A DNA stretch of 14,871 nt, taken from Bryobacterales bacterium (GTDB lineage: Bacteria > Acidobacteriota > Terriglobia > Bryobacterales > Bryobacteraceae). The translations under genes and the position numbers were made by a program. This document shows positions 6,277 to 13,318 of this stretch, piece by piece. Where the stretch lies: assembly GCA_003164075.1 (NCBI GenBank), contig PLRZ01000135.1:1-14871 (forward strand), read 5' to 3'. A model generated the notes under the pieces. It was given only the letters and a program-made list of their open reading frames with translations. It had not been told where the DNA came from and searched no databases. Numbering within the stretch: position 1 is the stretch's first letter; each line of letters starts with the position of its first letter.

Positions 6277-8316
6277 CTAGCGTTTCTTTTCCTGCGCCAG
6301 TTTGACGCGCGCAGCGTCCAGCTTACTGCTTACTTTGCTCACTTCTTCCGGATCCGTATCGGACGGCGGCTGCTCCTTGAAGCCCTTCATGGAAGCGTTC
6401 CACTGGTTGATGGCATCCTGGATCTTGCCCAGCTTCATGTACACGTCGCCCAGGTGGTCGCGAACCGTGGGATCCTGGCCGGTGAGGTCCACCGCTTTAA
6501 CCAGGATTCGCTCGGCCTCAGTTAACTTGCCCTGGCGGAAATACACCCAGCCCAGGCTGTCCAGGTAGGCACCGCTCTCCGGGGCCAGATCGACCGCCTT
6601 TTGGATCATCTTGTAGGCTTCGTCCAGCCGGACATTGCGATCCGCCAGCATGTACCCCAGGTAGTTCAACGTGCCAGCATGGTCGGGGTCCAGGGCCAGC
6701 GCCTTGCGGAAGGCCTCTTCGGAGGCGTCGTATTTCTTCTGCCGCTCCATGAGCGCGCCGCGCATGAAGAACACTTCCACTTTCTCTTCGTCGGTAGTGG
6801 AGAGCTTCTCGGCATCGTCCACGGCCTTCCCGGCTTCGTCGAAGCGTTTGCCCTTTTGGTATACCTCCGCCAGGTCGATCAACGTATCGCGGTCACGCGG
6901 GCCGTTCAGTAAACCGCGCAGTTCCTTGACGGCATCGTCGCTCTTGCCCATGTCGCTCAGCACGTCGGCGTGTTCCCGCACCACCATGTATTCGTCCGGA
7001 AATTTCTTGAGGGCGGCATCGGCCTCGCGCAGTGCGCCGGGCAGATCCTTGAGGTAGGTACGATAGGTTTCGATGATGTGGGCGGCGCTCAGCGGTCCGT
7101 TATCCTTGAACACGCTCATCTGCCGGAAGGCCTCAATGGCTTCCGGGAAGTGCTTGGCGTCGATATTCAGCTTCCCGAGTTCCTCGTACATGTCGGCGCG
7201 CTGCTTCTGTTCATCCTTGGAGTAGATTTTCCGCGCGGTATCGTCCAGGATGCTTTTGAGCCCGGCGATGGCCTGGTCGTACTTGCTCTCCACCTCGAAC
7301 ATCCGAACCTCGGCCCGCCGCGGGTCCAAGTCCTCCGGGTCGATTTTCTTTGCCCGGTCAATGGCTTCGTGGGCCTTGGCGTAGTCTTTCTTCGCGCCAT
7401 AGATGTCGGCCATGCGCAAGGGGAAGGCCGTTTCCTTGGGATTGTGCGTGGAAAGATCCCCGTACAACTTGAGGGCTTCATCGTACTGGTCGGAGAAGAA
7501 CAGATCGTCGGCCAGTTTGGTTGCCAGCCGTTCGTTGTCCGGCGCCATTTCCCAGGCTTTCTTCAATGCGTCGGCGGCGTCTTTGAAGTTCTTCTGATTC
7601 TCGTAAGCCTCGGCGAGCATCATGAAAGAGCGCGGGTTGGGACTCTTGTCGGTGGCGGCCTTCAGTTTTTCGATGGCCTTGGCGGTGTCGCCGTTGTTGC
7701 CGTAAACCAGCGCCAGACCGGTGAGCGCCTCTTCGTTATCCGGCTCCACAACCAGGGCTTGGTTGTAGGCCTTCTCGGCGTTGGTCGAGTCGTTGGTTCC
7801 GGCGTAGAGCCGGCCCAGCGTCACCCAGCTTTCGGCGTCCTTAGGGTCCTTCTCGGTGACCTTCTGGAACTCCTGCAGGGCCAGGCGCAACGCGCGCTCA
7901 TCGATCTGGCCTTGCGTGCCTTTGTTGATCTGGCTGAAGTAGACCCGGCCCAGCATGCGATGGGCATCCACGTTGTCGGGATCTTGTTTCAGGGCCTCCT
8001 GCGCCAGCGCGGTGGCATCGGCGGGACGACTGAGGCGCAAGTAAAGGTCGGTCAATTCCTCGTAGGTATCGCTGGCCTTGGGGTCGGCTTTCAAGGCGTC
8101 CTTAAAATATTGGATGGCCTTCAGCGCCTGCTCCTGATTGCCCTCCGCCTCCGCCATCAGGGCATACAGCCGCCCCATGACAAAATTGTAGTAGGCAGCG
8201 GCGCGATTGCTGTCCGCCGTAGTTGCGGGGGTCTGGTTCGCAGGCGGCGTGGTCTGTGCGACCGAGACCGCCACGAATGCGCCGACAAGGGCGAACGCTT
8301 TGGCTGAGCGAATCAT
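6277..8316 (-). CDS. Secreted/periplasmic tetratricopeptide-repeat (TPR) protein
   Basis: About 679 aa from ATG 8316. A GTG at 8373 would add 19 residues, but ATG 8316 is better. It has GGAAAG 9 bases upstream, it places the signal peptide MIRSAKAFALVGAFVAVSVAQ at the N-terminus, and a candidate promoter lies right over the GTG. After a Pro/Thr-rich linker the protein is nearly all TPR helices, about 13-16 repeats. Examples are AIQYFKDALKADPKASDTYEEL, AEKAYNQALVVEPDNEEAL and ASEEAFRKALALDPDHAGTLNYLG. The C-terminal part includes YLDSLGWVYFRQGKLTEAER and DHLGDVYMKLGKIQDA, ending in a Lys-rich tail. TPR solenoids mediate protein-protein contacts; the signal peptide puts this one outside the cytoplasm, likely as an envelope scaffold. 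Partner unknown. It is monocistronic and divergent from miaA. Confidence 0.9.
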   Translation of the reverse strand: MIRSAKAFALVGAFVAVSVAQTTPPANQTPATTADSNRAAAYYNFVMGRLYALMAEAEGNQEQALKAIQYFKDALKADPKASDTYEELTDLYLRLSRPADATALAQEALKQDPDNVDAHRMLGRVYFSQINKGTQGQIDERALRLALQEFQKVTEKDPKDAESWVTLGRLYAGTNDSTNAEKAYNQALVVEPDNEEALTGLALVYGNNGDTAKAIEKLKAATDKSPNPRSFMMLAEAYENQKNFKDAADALKKAWEMAPDNERLATKLADDLFFSDQYDEALKLYGDLSTHNPKETAFPLRMADIYGAKKDYAKAHEAIDRAKKIDPEDLDPRRAEVRMFEVESKYDQAIAGLKSILDDTARKIYSKDEQKQRADMYEELGKLNIDAKHFPEAIEAFRQMSVFKDNGPLSAAHIIETYRTYLKDLPGALREADAALKKFPDEYMVVREHADVLSDMGKSDDAVKELRGLLNGPRDRDTLIDLAEVYQKGKRFDEAGKAVDDAEKLSTTDEEKVEVFFMRGALMERQKKYDASEEAFRKALALDPDHAGTLNYLGYMLADRNVRLDEAYKMIQKAVDLAPESGAYLDSLGWVYFRQGKLTEAERILVKAVDLTGQDPTVRDHLGDVYMKLGKIQDAINQWNASMKGFKEQPPSDTDPEEVSKVSSKLDAARVKLAQEKKR

Positions 8317-8374
8317 GAATTCCGACTTTCCATTCTTTCGACCGCTCGGAGTGCGGAGCCGGCCGAAGATCACA

Positions 8375-8404
8375 TTTATATTGTATAACGGGGTTTCAAG
8401 GCAA
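8375..8404 (-). promoter_or_regulatory. Candidate sigma-70-type promoter of the TPR gene
   Basis: On the minus strand TTGCCT (8404-8399) and TATAAA (8380-8375) are separated by 18 bases in the divergent intergenic region. The predicted transcription start near 8368 leaves a ~50-nt leader before ATG 8316 and would exclude translation from the upstream GTG at 8373. The match is modest (4/6 and 5/6). On the plus strand TATAAC (8384-8389) is a possible -10 for miaA, but no good -35 accompanies it. Confidence 0.35.
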
Positions 8405-8423
8405 GCGGCCGAGCTACCATCCC

Positions 8424-9416
8424 GTGACCCATTCTAATCCTCTCGCCTCCCGCACATCTATCGTTGCAGACGCGCCGGAGCTTCCACTGGTTGCAGTAGC
8501 TGGCCCCACGGGCTCCGGAAAGAGCGATTTGGCGCTCGAAATCGCGCAACAGTTCCACGGCGAAATCGTCAATTGCGACTCGTTGCAAGTCTACCGCCAT
8601 TTCGATATCGGCACTGCCAAGCTGCCGCTCGACGAACGGCGCGGCATTCCCCACCATCTCATCGACATCCTGGACCCCGACCGGATTTTCACTGCCGGCG
8701 AGTATGCCCGCGTGGCCCGCGAGACGATCCAAGCGATCTCCCAGCGCGGACGCCTGCCCATCCTGGCCGGGGGAACCGGTTTCTATCTACGTGCTTTGTT
8801 AGACGGCCTCTTCGAAGGTCCGTCTCGCGACCAATCGCTACGCGACCGGCTGGCGCGGCGGGAAACGCGGCGCGCCGGGTCCTTGCACCGCCTTCTTACA
8901 CGATTCGATTCGGTTACGGCGCGAAAGATTCATCCTCACGATGTGCCCAAAGTCACGCGCGCTCTGGAAGTATGCCTGCTGACGCGGCGTCCGGTGAGCG
9001 AACTGTTCCTGGAGGGGCGCGATGCGCTGCGCGGCTACCGCACCTTGAAACTCGGTCTGCTGCCGGAGCGCGAGGCATTATACCAGCGCCTGGACCGGCG
9101 CTGCGCGGCGATGTTCGAGAACGGGTTGGTGGAGGAAGTGCGGCGGATTCTGGCGCTGGGGTATGCCGCGGAATCGAAACCCTTCGAGTCGCACGGCTAT
9201 AAGCAGGCGCTGCAGTCGATCCGCGGCGAACTGAATGTGCGTGAGGCCCTTTTCTACGCACAGCGCAATACGCGCCAATATGCCAAGCGCCAGCTTACCT
9301 GGTTTCGCCGCGAGCCGGGACTGGTATGGCTGAAGGGATTCGCGGACACGCCGGGCATTCGCGAAAGTGCGTTCGATTATGTGGGACACTTCTTAACAAG
9401 CCGGGCAGGCATTTGA
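8424..9416 (+). CDS. miaA: tRNA dimethylallyltransferase MiaA
   Basis: 330 aa, full family length. MiaA transfers the dimethylallyl group of dimethylallyl diphosphate to N6 of A37 in tRNAs reading UNN codons, the first step toward ms2i6A. Visible motifs are the P-loop GPTGSGKS (residues 27-34), the DSLQVYRHFDIGTAKL segment (from 52, with the catalytic Asp and the DSxQVY signature), GIPHHLID, AGGTGFYLRALLDGLF (from 115), KVTRALEV, and the C-terminal FESHGYKQAL and QRNTRQYAKRQLTWFRRE tRNA-binding motifs. The start is GTG 8424; no in-frame ATG precedes the P-loop and the ribosome binding site is weak, so a start a few codons away is possible. In many Proteobacteria hfq follows miaA; here a small secreted protein gene does. 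Confidence 0.97.
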   Translation: MTHSNPLASRTSIVADAPELPLVAVAGPTGSGKSDLALEIAQQFHGEIVNCDSLQVYRHFDIGTAKLPLDERRGIPHHLIDILDPDRIFTAGEYARVARETIQAISQRGRLPILAGGTGFYLRALLDGLFEGPSRDQSLRDRLARRETRRAGSLHRLLTRFDSVTARKIHPHDVPKVTRALEVCLLTRRPVSELFLEGRDALRGYRTLKLGLLPEREALYQRLDRRCAAMFENGLVEEVRRILALGYAAESKPFESHGYKQALQSIRGELNVREALFYAQRNTRQYAKRQLTWFRREPGLVWLKGFADTPGIRESAFDYVGHFLTSRAGI

Positions 9417-9485
9417 ACGGAACGTTTTCGCGGTTCGTTCGTATAAACCGGTGTAAGCGGTTCTCGCAAACCAACTTCAAGAACA

Positions 9486-9491
9486 GAAAGG
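9486..9491 (+). promoter_or_regulatory. Ribosome binding site of the small secreted protein
   Basis: GAAAGG ends 10 bases before ATG 9502 and supports that start. Confidence 0.5.
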
Positions 9492-9501
9492 CATTACTAA
9501 A

Positions 9502-9819
9502 ATGAAAGCTAAACTCGTGCTTTGTCTCGTCACCGCCGGGCTCATCATGGCCAGCGCCAAGTCGTACTCCCTGGACTTACTCCACCCCGCCATGCTCGGC
9601 GATACGGAACTGAAAGCGGGCGAATATCAGGTGGAACTGGTGGACCAGAAGGCGGTGGTTACCAAGGGTAAGTTGCGTGTCGAGAACCCGGTGACGGTGG
9701 GGACAGCCGACCAGAAGTTCCGCGCTACATCGGTGGTAATCTCCGACAGCAATGGCAAACAGCGGATTCAGGAAATCCACCTGGGCGGCACTACCACCAA
9801 GCTGGTCTTCGCGGAATAA
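9502..9819 (+). CDS. Small secreted protein of a probable acidobacterial family, function unknown
   Basis: 105 aa. Residues 1-~20 (MKAKLVLCLVTAGLIMASAK) form a Sec signal peptide with likely cleavage after the ASA. The ~85-residue mature part is predicted all-beta: SYSLDLLHPAMLGDTELKAG, then EYQVELVDQKAVVTKGKLRV, a KFRATSVVISDSNGKQRIQE strand pair, and a terminal IHLGGTTTKLVFAE strand. I associate this layout (signal peptide, ELKAGxYxVxL, and a closing LGGTTTKLxF) with short secreted proteins recurrent in acidobacterial genomes. That is memory of the pattern, not a search result. There is no cysteine in the mature part and no catalytic motif. It lies 85 bp downstream of miaA with its own ribosome binding site, so it may be co-transcribed or separate. 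Confidence 0.75.
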   Translation: MKAKLVLCLVTAGLIMASAKSYSLDLLHPAMLGDTELKAGEYQVELVDQKAVVTKGKLRVENPVTVGTADQKFRATSVVISDSNGKQRIQEIHLGGTTTKLVFAE

Positions 9820-9980
9820 GCATGGAGCGGGCACTCTTGCCTGCCGCGCCGGGTTTCGGGCTGCGAATTGACACACGGATGACAAGCTAAAGAGGGGTCT
9901 GCAAAACTGGCGGGGCGGCGGCAGTAAGTCCAGGCATCCGCACGAGCGGGGAAACGCAAGGCGCCGAGACGAGACTCCGG

Positions 9981-10192
9981 ACTCCTGATGTCGCCCGCAA
10001 TTTCGGGCTACCAGGGAAAATCGGTTGAGCCGTTCCTTGCAAGGACGGAAGGCTTCGCAGGGTGGGGCAGGCGGTGCTCGCCTGCCCTCTATCCTGTTTA
10101 TTCAGCGGGCTTGGTTCAGCGAGGACGGGCGGGCAGGCGAGCACCGCCTGCCCCACCTCGGGGCTCATCCCAAATTCCACGACATCAGGAGT
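9981..10192. mobile_element. 212-bp MITE-like element with 13-bp terminal inverted repeats
   Basis: The ends are a perfect inverted repeat, ACTCCTGATGTCG at 9981-9993 and its complement at 10180-10192. With one mismatch the ends extend outward to 9977 and 10196. Inside are a palindromic TCCTTGCAAGGA (10034-10045) and a perfect 27-bp inverted repeat, 10061-10087 with 10131-10157. Each arm of that inner repeat is itself a hairpin (GGGCAGGCG...CGCCTGCCC). The element carries no gene and ends 40 bp from the permease stop codon. It looks like a non-autonomous palindromic mobile repeat; no target duplication was found. Confidence 0.6.
10061..10157. repeat. 27-bp perfect inverted repeat with self-complementary arms
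   Basis: The arms 10061-10087 and 10131-10157 are exact reverse complements with a 43-bp loop. Each arm contains GGGCAGGCG and CGCCTGCCC around a 5-6 base centre, so two small hairpins or one large stem can form. It could end transcription of the flanking convergent genes, though no T-tract follows. Confidence 0.75.
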
Positions 10193-10231
10193 TCGGCCAG
10201 GGGATTCAACAATACCGCGAACCTCCGTCAC

Positions 10232-12916
10232 TTACTCTTCGCGCAGCGTTACCACGGGATCTAAACGGGCCGCGCGCCGCGCCGGTAAGTAGCCTGCAAT
10301 ACCGGCCACCAGCAGCAACACTCCGCTGGCGCCGGCCAATGTAAGTGGATCGCCGGGAGTCACTCCGAACAGCATACTCCGCACCAGCCGCGCGCATGCC
10401 AGCGACGCTCCCAGCCCCAGCGGCACCCCGACCACTACCAGGCCGGCAAGATCGCGCAGCATAAGTCGTAACACTCCCCGCCGCGTGGCTCCCAGCGCCA
10501 GGCGGATGGCCATCTCGTTCCGCCGGCGCGCCGCCCCGTAAGCCACTACGCCGTACAGCCCGGCGCTCGCCAACACCAGCGCCAGCAGGCCGAAGAAGGC
10601 TGCCAGTATCGCCACCAGGCGCTCCTGAATGAGCGCGGCGGCGATCTGCGCCGACAGGAAACGGAGTTGCAAAGCGATCCGCGGATCGGTAGCGCGCGCG
10701 GCTTCCTTCACCGCGCCGGCGATGCCGGATGGCGCGCCCGTGTACCGCAGTTCGTAGGCGCCGACCACGGGAGCCGGCGTCGGATCCTGGCTAATGGGCA
10801 AATAGATTGTGGCCGGCGGAACATCGCGAAGAGACCGGTACTTGGCATCCTGGACCAACCCTACCACTTGCACTGGAGACTCTTTCCGGCTGCCGTCGAA
10901 AGAGCCGGCGTAGTAGGTTTGGCCGATGGGACTGAGACCCGGGAAGAGTCGACGGGCCGCGGTCTCATTGACGATCGCCACGCGCGGCGACCCCTTGCTG
11001 TCGGCCTCCGCGAAGTCGCGGCCGCGGAGCACATGCGTGCGCAAGGTCTCAAAGTACCCCGGCGAGACCAGATTGAAATAAGTGTGAACATTCCTTCTGC
11101 CACCGCCCGCCACAGCCACGTTCACATCCCACTGCCAGGAGCCCCGTTCGATCGGAGTTATGGCCGCGCGCGCGGCGGAATGGACGCCAGGAATGGCGCG
11201 CAGGCGTACCAGCAGTTCCTCCGCCACCAAGCTCTGGCGTTCCGCGGAGTATTTTCCGGCGCGCAGATCCGGCTCGACCAGCAGGACGCCGTCGCTGCGG
11301 AAACCCAGATCCTGATGCGACAAGTTCCGCAAGGTGGCCACGAACAGGGCCGCCCCCACCAACAGGAGCAACGATAGCGCCACTTGTGCGACCACCAGCA
11401 GGCGGCCCAATGACCACCGTCCGCGCCGCTCGGTGAGTCCGCGCGCGCCTTGCTTGAGCGCCTCGGACGTGGCGCCGCGGGTCGCCTTCAGGGCCGGCGC
11501 GAGGCCGAACAGAATTCCCGTCAGAATGGCGGCCCCGGCCGTGAATGCTAAAACGCGCAGATCGGGCGAGAGATCGAGGAAGCGCGATTCCCCCGGTGCG
11601 GAGATGAGCGCGACAATCGCCGGGCCGCCCCAGCGCGCCAGAACGGCGCCGCAGGCCGCGCCCCCGAGCGACAGGACGACACTCTCGGTCAGCAGTTGCC
11701 GCACCAGGCGTCCGCGTCCCGCGCCCACCGCCAGCCGGATGGCGATTTCGCGCCGGCGTCCACTGGCCCGCGCCAGCAGCAGGTTGGCGATGTTGACGCA
11801 GGCGATCAGCAGCACCAGTCCCACAATGCCCATCAGCAGCAGGAGCGACGCGCCGTACCGGTCCCGCAGTTGGGACAAGCCTGCGGCCGGCTTGAGGTCC
11901 AGCCGATCGGCCAGGAAACGCTGCCGGTGCTCTGGCGCATAATCGTTCCCCATGGCCGCCTGGAAAATCGCCGGCGAAAGCGCCCGAAGGCGCGCCGCCG
12001 CTTGTGGATGGCTCACGCCGGGCTTCAAACGTCCCATAACGGTCAGCCACCACATGCCGCGATTGTTGAGTGCCGGCCGGTCGGAGTCGATCAGCGCCTC
12101 GCTGGTGAGCGGTACGATCACGTCGAACGTATCGCCCACGTCCAATCCGAAGAAGCTCGGCGGAGTGACGCCGGCCACCTGAAACAGATGGCCGTTCAGC
12201 CGGACGGTGCGGCCGCCGATGTGCGGATCGCCGCCATACGCGCGCTGCCAGAATCCATAGCTGAGGACGGCCGCCGGTGTGGCGCCGGGCCGGTCGTCGT
12301 CAGGTATGAGCACGCGGCCGATTGCGGCCGGCACTCCCAACGTACGGAAATAATCGCCGCTCGCATAGATGCCCTGGACCGGCTTCTTTTCTCCGCCATC
12401 GGACAGGTCGAACGTCATCTCGGAGTATGCCAGCACGGAGGAGAAGACGTCCTGGCGGTCGCGGACCTTCTCCCATACGGGATAGGTGAAGCTGTCGTCT
12501 CCCTGGCGGAAGAGATGGCCCAACCGGCCGGGATCGCGCACCGGCAACGGCTTCATCACCACCGCATTCAGAATGCTGAAGATGGCCGTGTTGGCGCCGA
12601 TTCCGAGAGCCAGCGAAAGCACCGCGACGGCCGCGAATGTGGGGCTTTGGCGCAGCGCGCGAAAGGCGTAGCGGGCGTCCTGCGCGAGGTCGCTCGACCA
12701 GCGCCAGATCCACTCGTCGCGGACCTCTTCCTTGATCTGTGCCGGCCCGCCGATGGCGAGCGTCGCGCGGCGGCGCGCCTCATCCGGCGGCAGCCCGGAA
12801 CGCATCAGCTTCGCGATTTCGCGCTCCCGGTGGAAGGCCAGTTCTTCGTCGAGTTCGGCTTCGGCGGCGCGGCGGCGCCACAGGGATCGCAGTCGGTAGA
12901 GGAGGTCGCTGAACAT
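10232..12916 (-). CDS. ADOP-type ABC transporter permease (MacB/FtsX family)
   Basis: 894 aa inner-membrane protein of the type called acidobacterial duplicated orphan permease. Residues 1-~75 are the cytosolic prefix domain (SLWRRRAAEAELDEELAFHR, then PPDEARRRATLAIGG). A first transmembrane segment lies at ~90-115 (VAVLSLALGIGANTAIFSIL), followed by a MacB-like periplasmic domain. Three helices follow: ~357-385 (LLLLMGIVGLVLLIACVNIA), ~454-480 and ~505-530. The middle block includes RRREIAIRLAVGAGRGRLVR. A second periplasmic domain follows, and the last FtsX block (~764-885) contains RRRNEMAIRLALGATRRGVL. The two FtsX halves are duplicated. No ATPase gene is adjacent, which is the norm for this family. 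MacB relatives move peptides, lipids or antibiotics, or transmit force across the envelope; the substrate here is unknown. Translation is probably coupled to padR just upstream. Confidence 0.93.
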   Translation of the reverse strand: MFSDLLYRLRSLWRRRAAEAELDEELAFHREREIAKLMRSGLPPDEARRRATLAIGGPAQIKEEVRDEWIWRWSSDLAQDARYAFRALRQSPTFAAVAVLSLALGIGANTAIFSILNAVVMKPLPVRDPGRLGHLFRQGDDSFTYPVWEKVRDRQDVFSSVLAYSEMTFDLSDGGEKKPVQGIYASGDYFRTLGVPAAIGRVLIPDDDRPGATPAAVLSYGFWQRAYGGDPHIGGRTVRLNGHLFQVAGVTPPSFFGLDVGDTFDVIVPLTSEALIDSDRPALNNRGMWWLTVMGRLKPGVSHPQAAARLRALSPAIFQAAMGNDYAPEHRQRFLADRLDLKPAAGLSQLRDRYGASLLLLMGIVGLVLLIACVNIANLLLARASGRRREIAIRLAVGAGRGRLVRQLLTESVVLSLGGAACGAVLARWGGPAIVALISAPGESRFLDLSPDLRVLAFTAGAAILTGILFGLAPALKATRGATSEALKQGARGLTERRGRWSLGRLLVVAQVALSLLLLVGAALFVATLRNLSHQDLGFRSDGVLLVEPDLRAGKYSAERQSLVAEELLVRLRAIPGVHSAARAAITPIERGSWQWDVNVAVAGGGRRNVHTYFNLVSPGYFETLRTHVLRGRDFAEADSKGSPRVAIVNETAARRLFPGLSPIGQTYYAGSFDGSRKESPVQVVGLVQDAKYRSLRDVPPATIYLPISQDPTPAPVVGAYELRYTGAPSGIAGAVKEAARATDPRIALQLRFLSAQIAAALIQERLVAILAAFFGLLALVLASAGLYGVVAYGAARRRNEMAIRLALGATRRGVLRLMLRDLAGLVVVGVPLGLGASLACARLVRSMLFGVTPGDPLTLAGASGVLLLVAGIAGYLPARRAARLDPVVTLREE

Positions 12917-12921
12917 AGCGG

Positions 12922-12926
12922 CCTCA
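12922..12926 (-). promoter_or_regulatory. Permease ribosome binding site overlapping the padR stop codon
   Basis: The minus strand reads TGAGG at 12926-12922, where TGA is the stop of the PadR gene and GAGG is the ribosome binding site, 5 bases before the permease ATG at 12916. This overlap implies translational coupling. Confidence 0.6.
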
Positions 12927-13241
12927 GGCGTGGTCCAACAGCAGGCCGACGGCGAGGGACAACTGGCGCCAGGCGGCCTCGTCGGCCTGCAGTTGTTTCA
13001 CGCCGGCGCGGGTCAGCGCGTAGTATTTGGCGCGCCGGTTATTTTCGGAGACGCCCCATTTAGGCTTGATCCAGCCTTTGCGCTCGCAGCGGTGCAGGGC
13101 GGGATACAGCGAGCCTTGTCGGATCCGGAGGGCTTCTTTGGAAATCTGCTGGATGCGCTCGGATATGGCCCAGCCGTGGAGCGGCTCGAGCGCCAGCGTT
13201 TTGAGAATGAGCAGATCGAGTGTGCCTTGCGGCAGGTCCAT
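12924..13241 (-). CDS. PadR-family transcriptional regulator
   Basis: 105 aa, the usual length for a short PadR protein that lacks the long C-terminal dimerisation domain. A winged helix-turn-helix covers almost the whole chain: LPQGTLDLLILKTLALEPLH, then GWAISERIQQISKEALRIRQ, the GSLYPALHRCERKGWI recognition helix, the wing SENNRRAKYYALTRAG and a C-terminal helix ending LSLAVGLLLDHA. PadR proteins are ligand-responsive repressors that commonly control transporters. This one lies 7 bases upstream of the permease gene on the same strand, so it probably represses its own operon until a signal binds. The ATG at 13241 has a strong ribosome binding site (AGGGGAG, 4 bases upstream). Confidence 0.95.
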   Translation of the reverse strand: MDLPQGTLDLLILKTLALEPLHGWAISERIQQISKEALRIRQGSLYPALHRCERKGWIKPKWGVSENNRRAKYYALTRAGVKQLQADEAAWRQLSLAVGLLLDHA

Positions 13242-13245
13242 ATCG

Positions 13246-13254
13246 CTCCCCTTT
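13246..13254 (-). promoter_or_regulatory. Strong ribosome binding site of padR
   Basis: The minus strand reads GAAAGGGGAG followed by CGAT and ATG 13241. A CCCTT...AAGGG inverted pair spans the site (about 13249-13269) and could hide it in a hairpin or contribute to an operator. Confidence 0.6.
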
Positions 13255-13270
13255 CGCTTCTACAAGGGAA

Positions 13271-13300
13271 AGCATAACGCAACTCCCGCGGCCACGGCAA
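13271..13300 (-). promoter_or_regulatory. Candidate promoter of the padR-permease operon
   Basis: On the minus strand TTGCCG (13300-13295) and TATGCT (13276-13271) are spaced by 18 bases, 30 bases upstream of the padR start. Each hexamer matches the sigma-70 consensus at 4 of 6 positions. It fits the expected place for an autoregulated PadR promoter. Confidence 0.4.
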
Positions 13301-13318
13301 GACTTTTGTTCAGGGGGC

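Larger units (their letters stand above)
9820..10231. other. 412-bp non-coding region between the small secreted protein and the permease gene
   Basis: I see no credible gene here. An imperfect hairpin lies at about 9828-9846, just after the secreted-protein stop, without a T-run. The rest is dominated by the MITE-like element at 9981-10192. The open frames crossing this region are composed of the repeat's own palindromes and have no ribosome binding site or protein-like composition. Confidence 0.6.

Noticed and set aside
6970..8307. A 445-codon plus-strand open frame across the TPR gene
   Set aside because: It is the antisense of the TPR gene, rich in Val/Gly/Leu from complementary high-GC codons, with no domain motif. 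The minus strand gives clear TPRs and a signal peptide.
8317..8373. GTG start at 8373 for the TPR protein
   Set aside because: It would add 19 residues in front of an otherwise complete signal peptide, and the candidate promoter places transcription start at about this point.
9887..10231. A 114-codon minus-strand open frame in the gap before the permease
   Set aside because: It is made of the MITE-like element's palindromes (QAVLACP and STACP come from the two arms of the same repeat) and has no ribosome binding site.
11696..13063. A 455-codon plus-strand open frame opposite the permease and padR
   Set aside because: It spans two well-supported minus-strand genes and has an Arg/Ala/Gln-rich composition typical of antisense frames in high-GC DNA.
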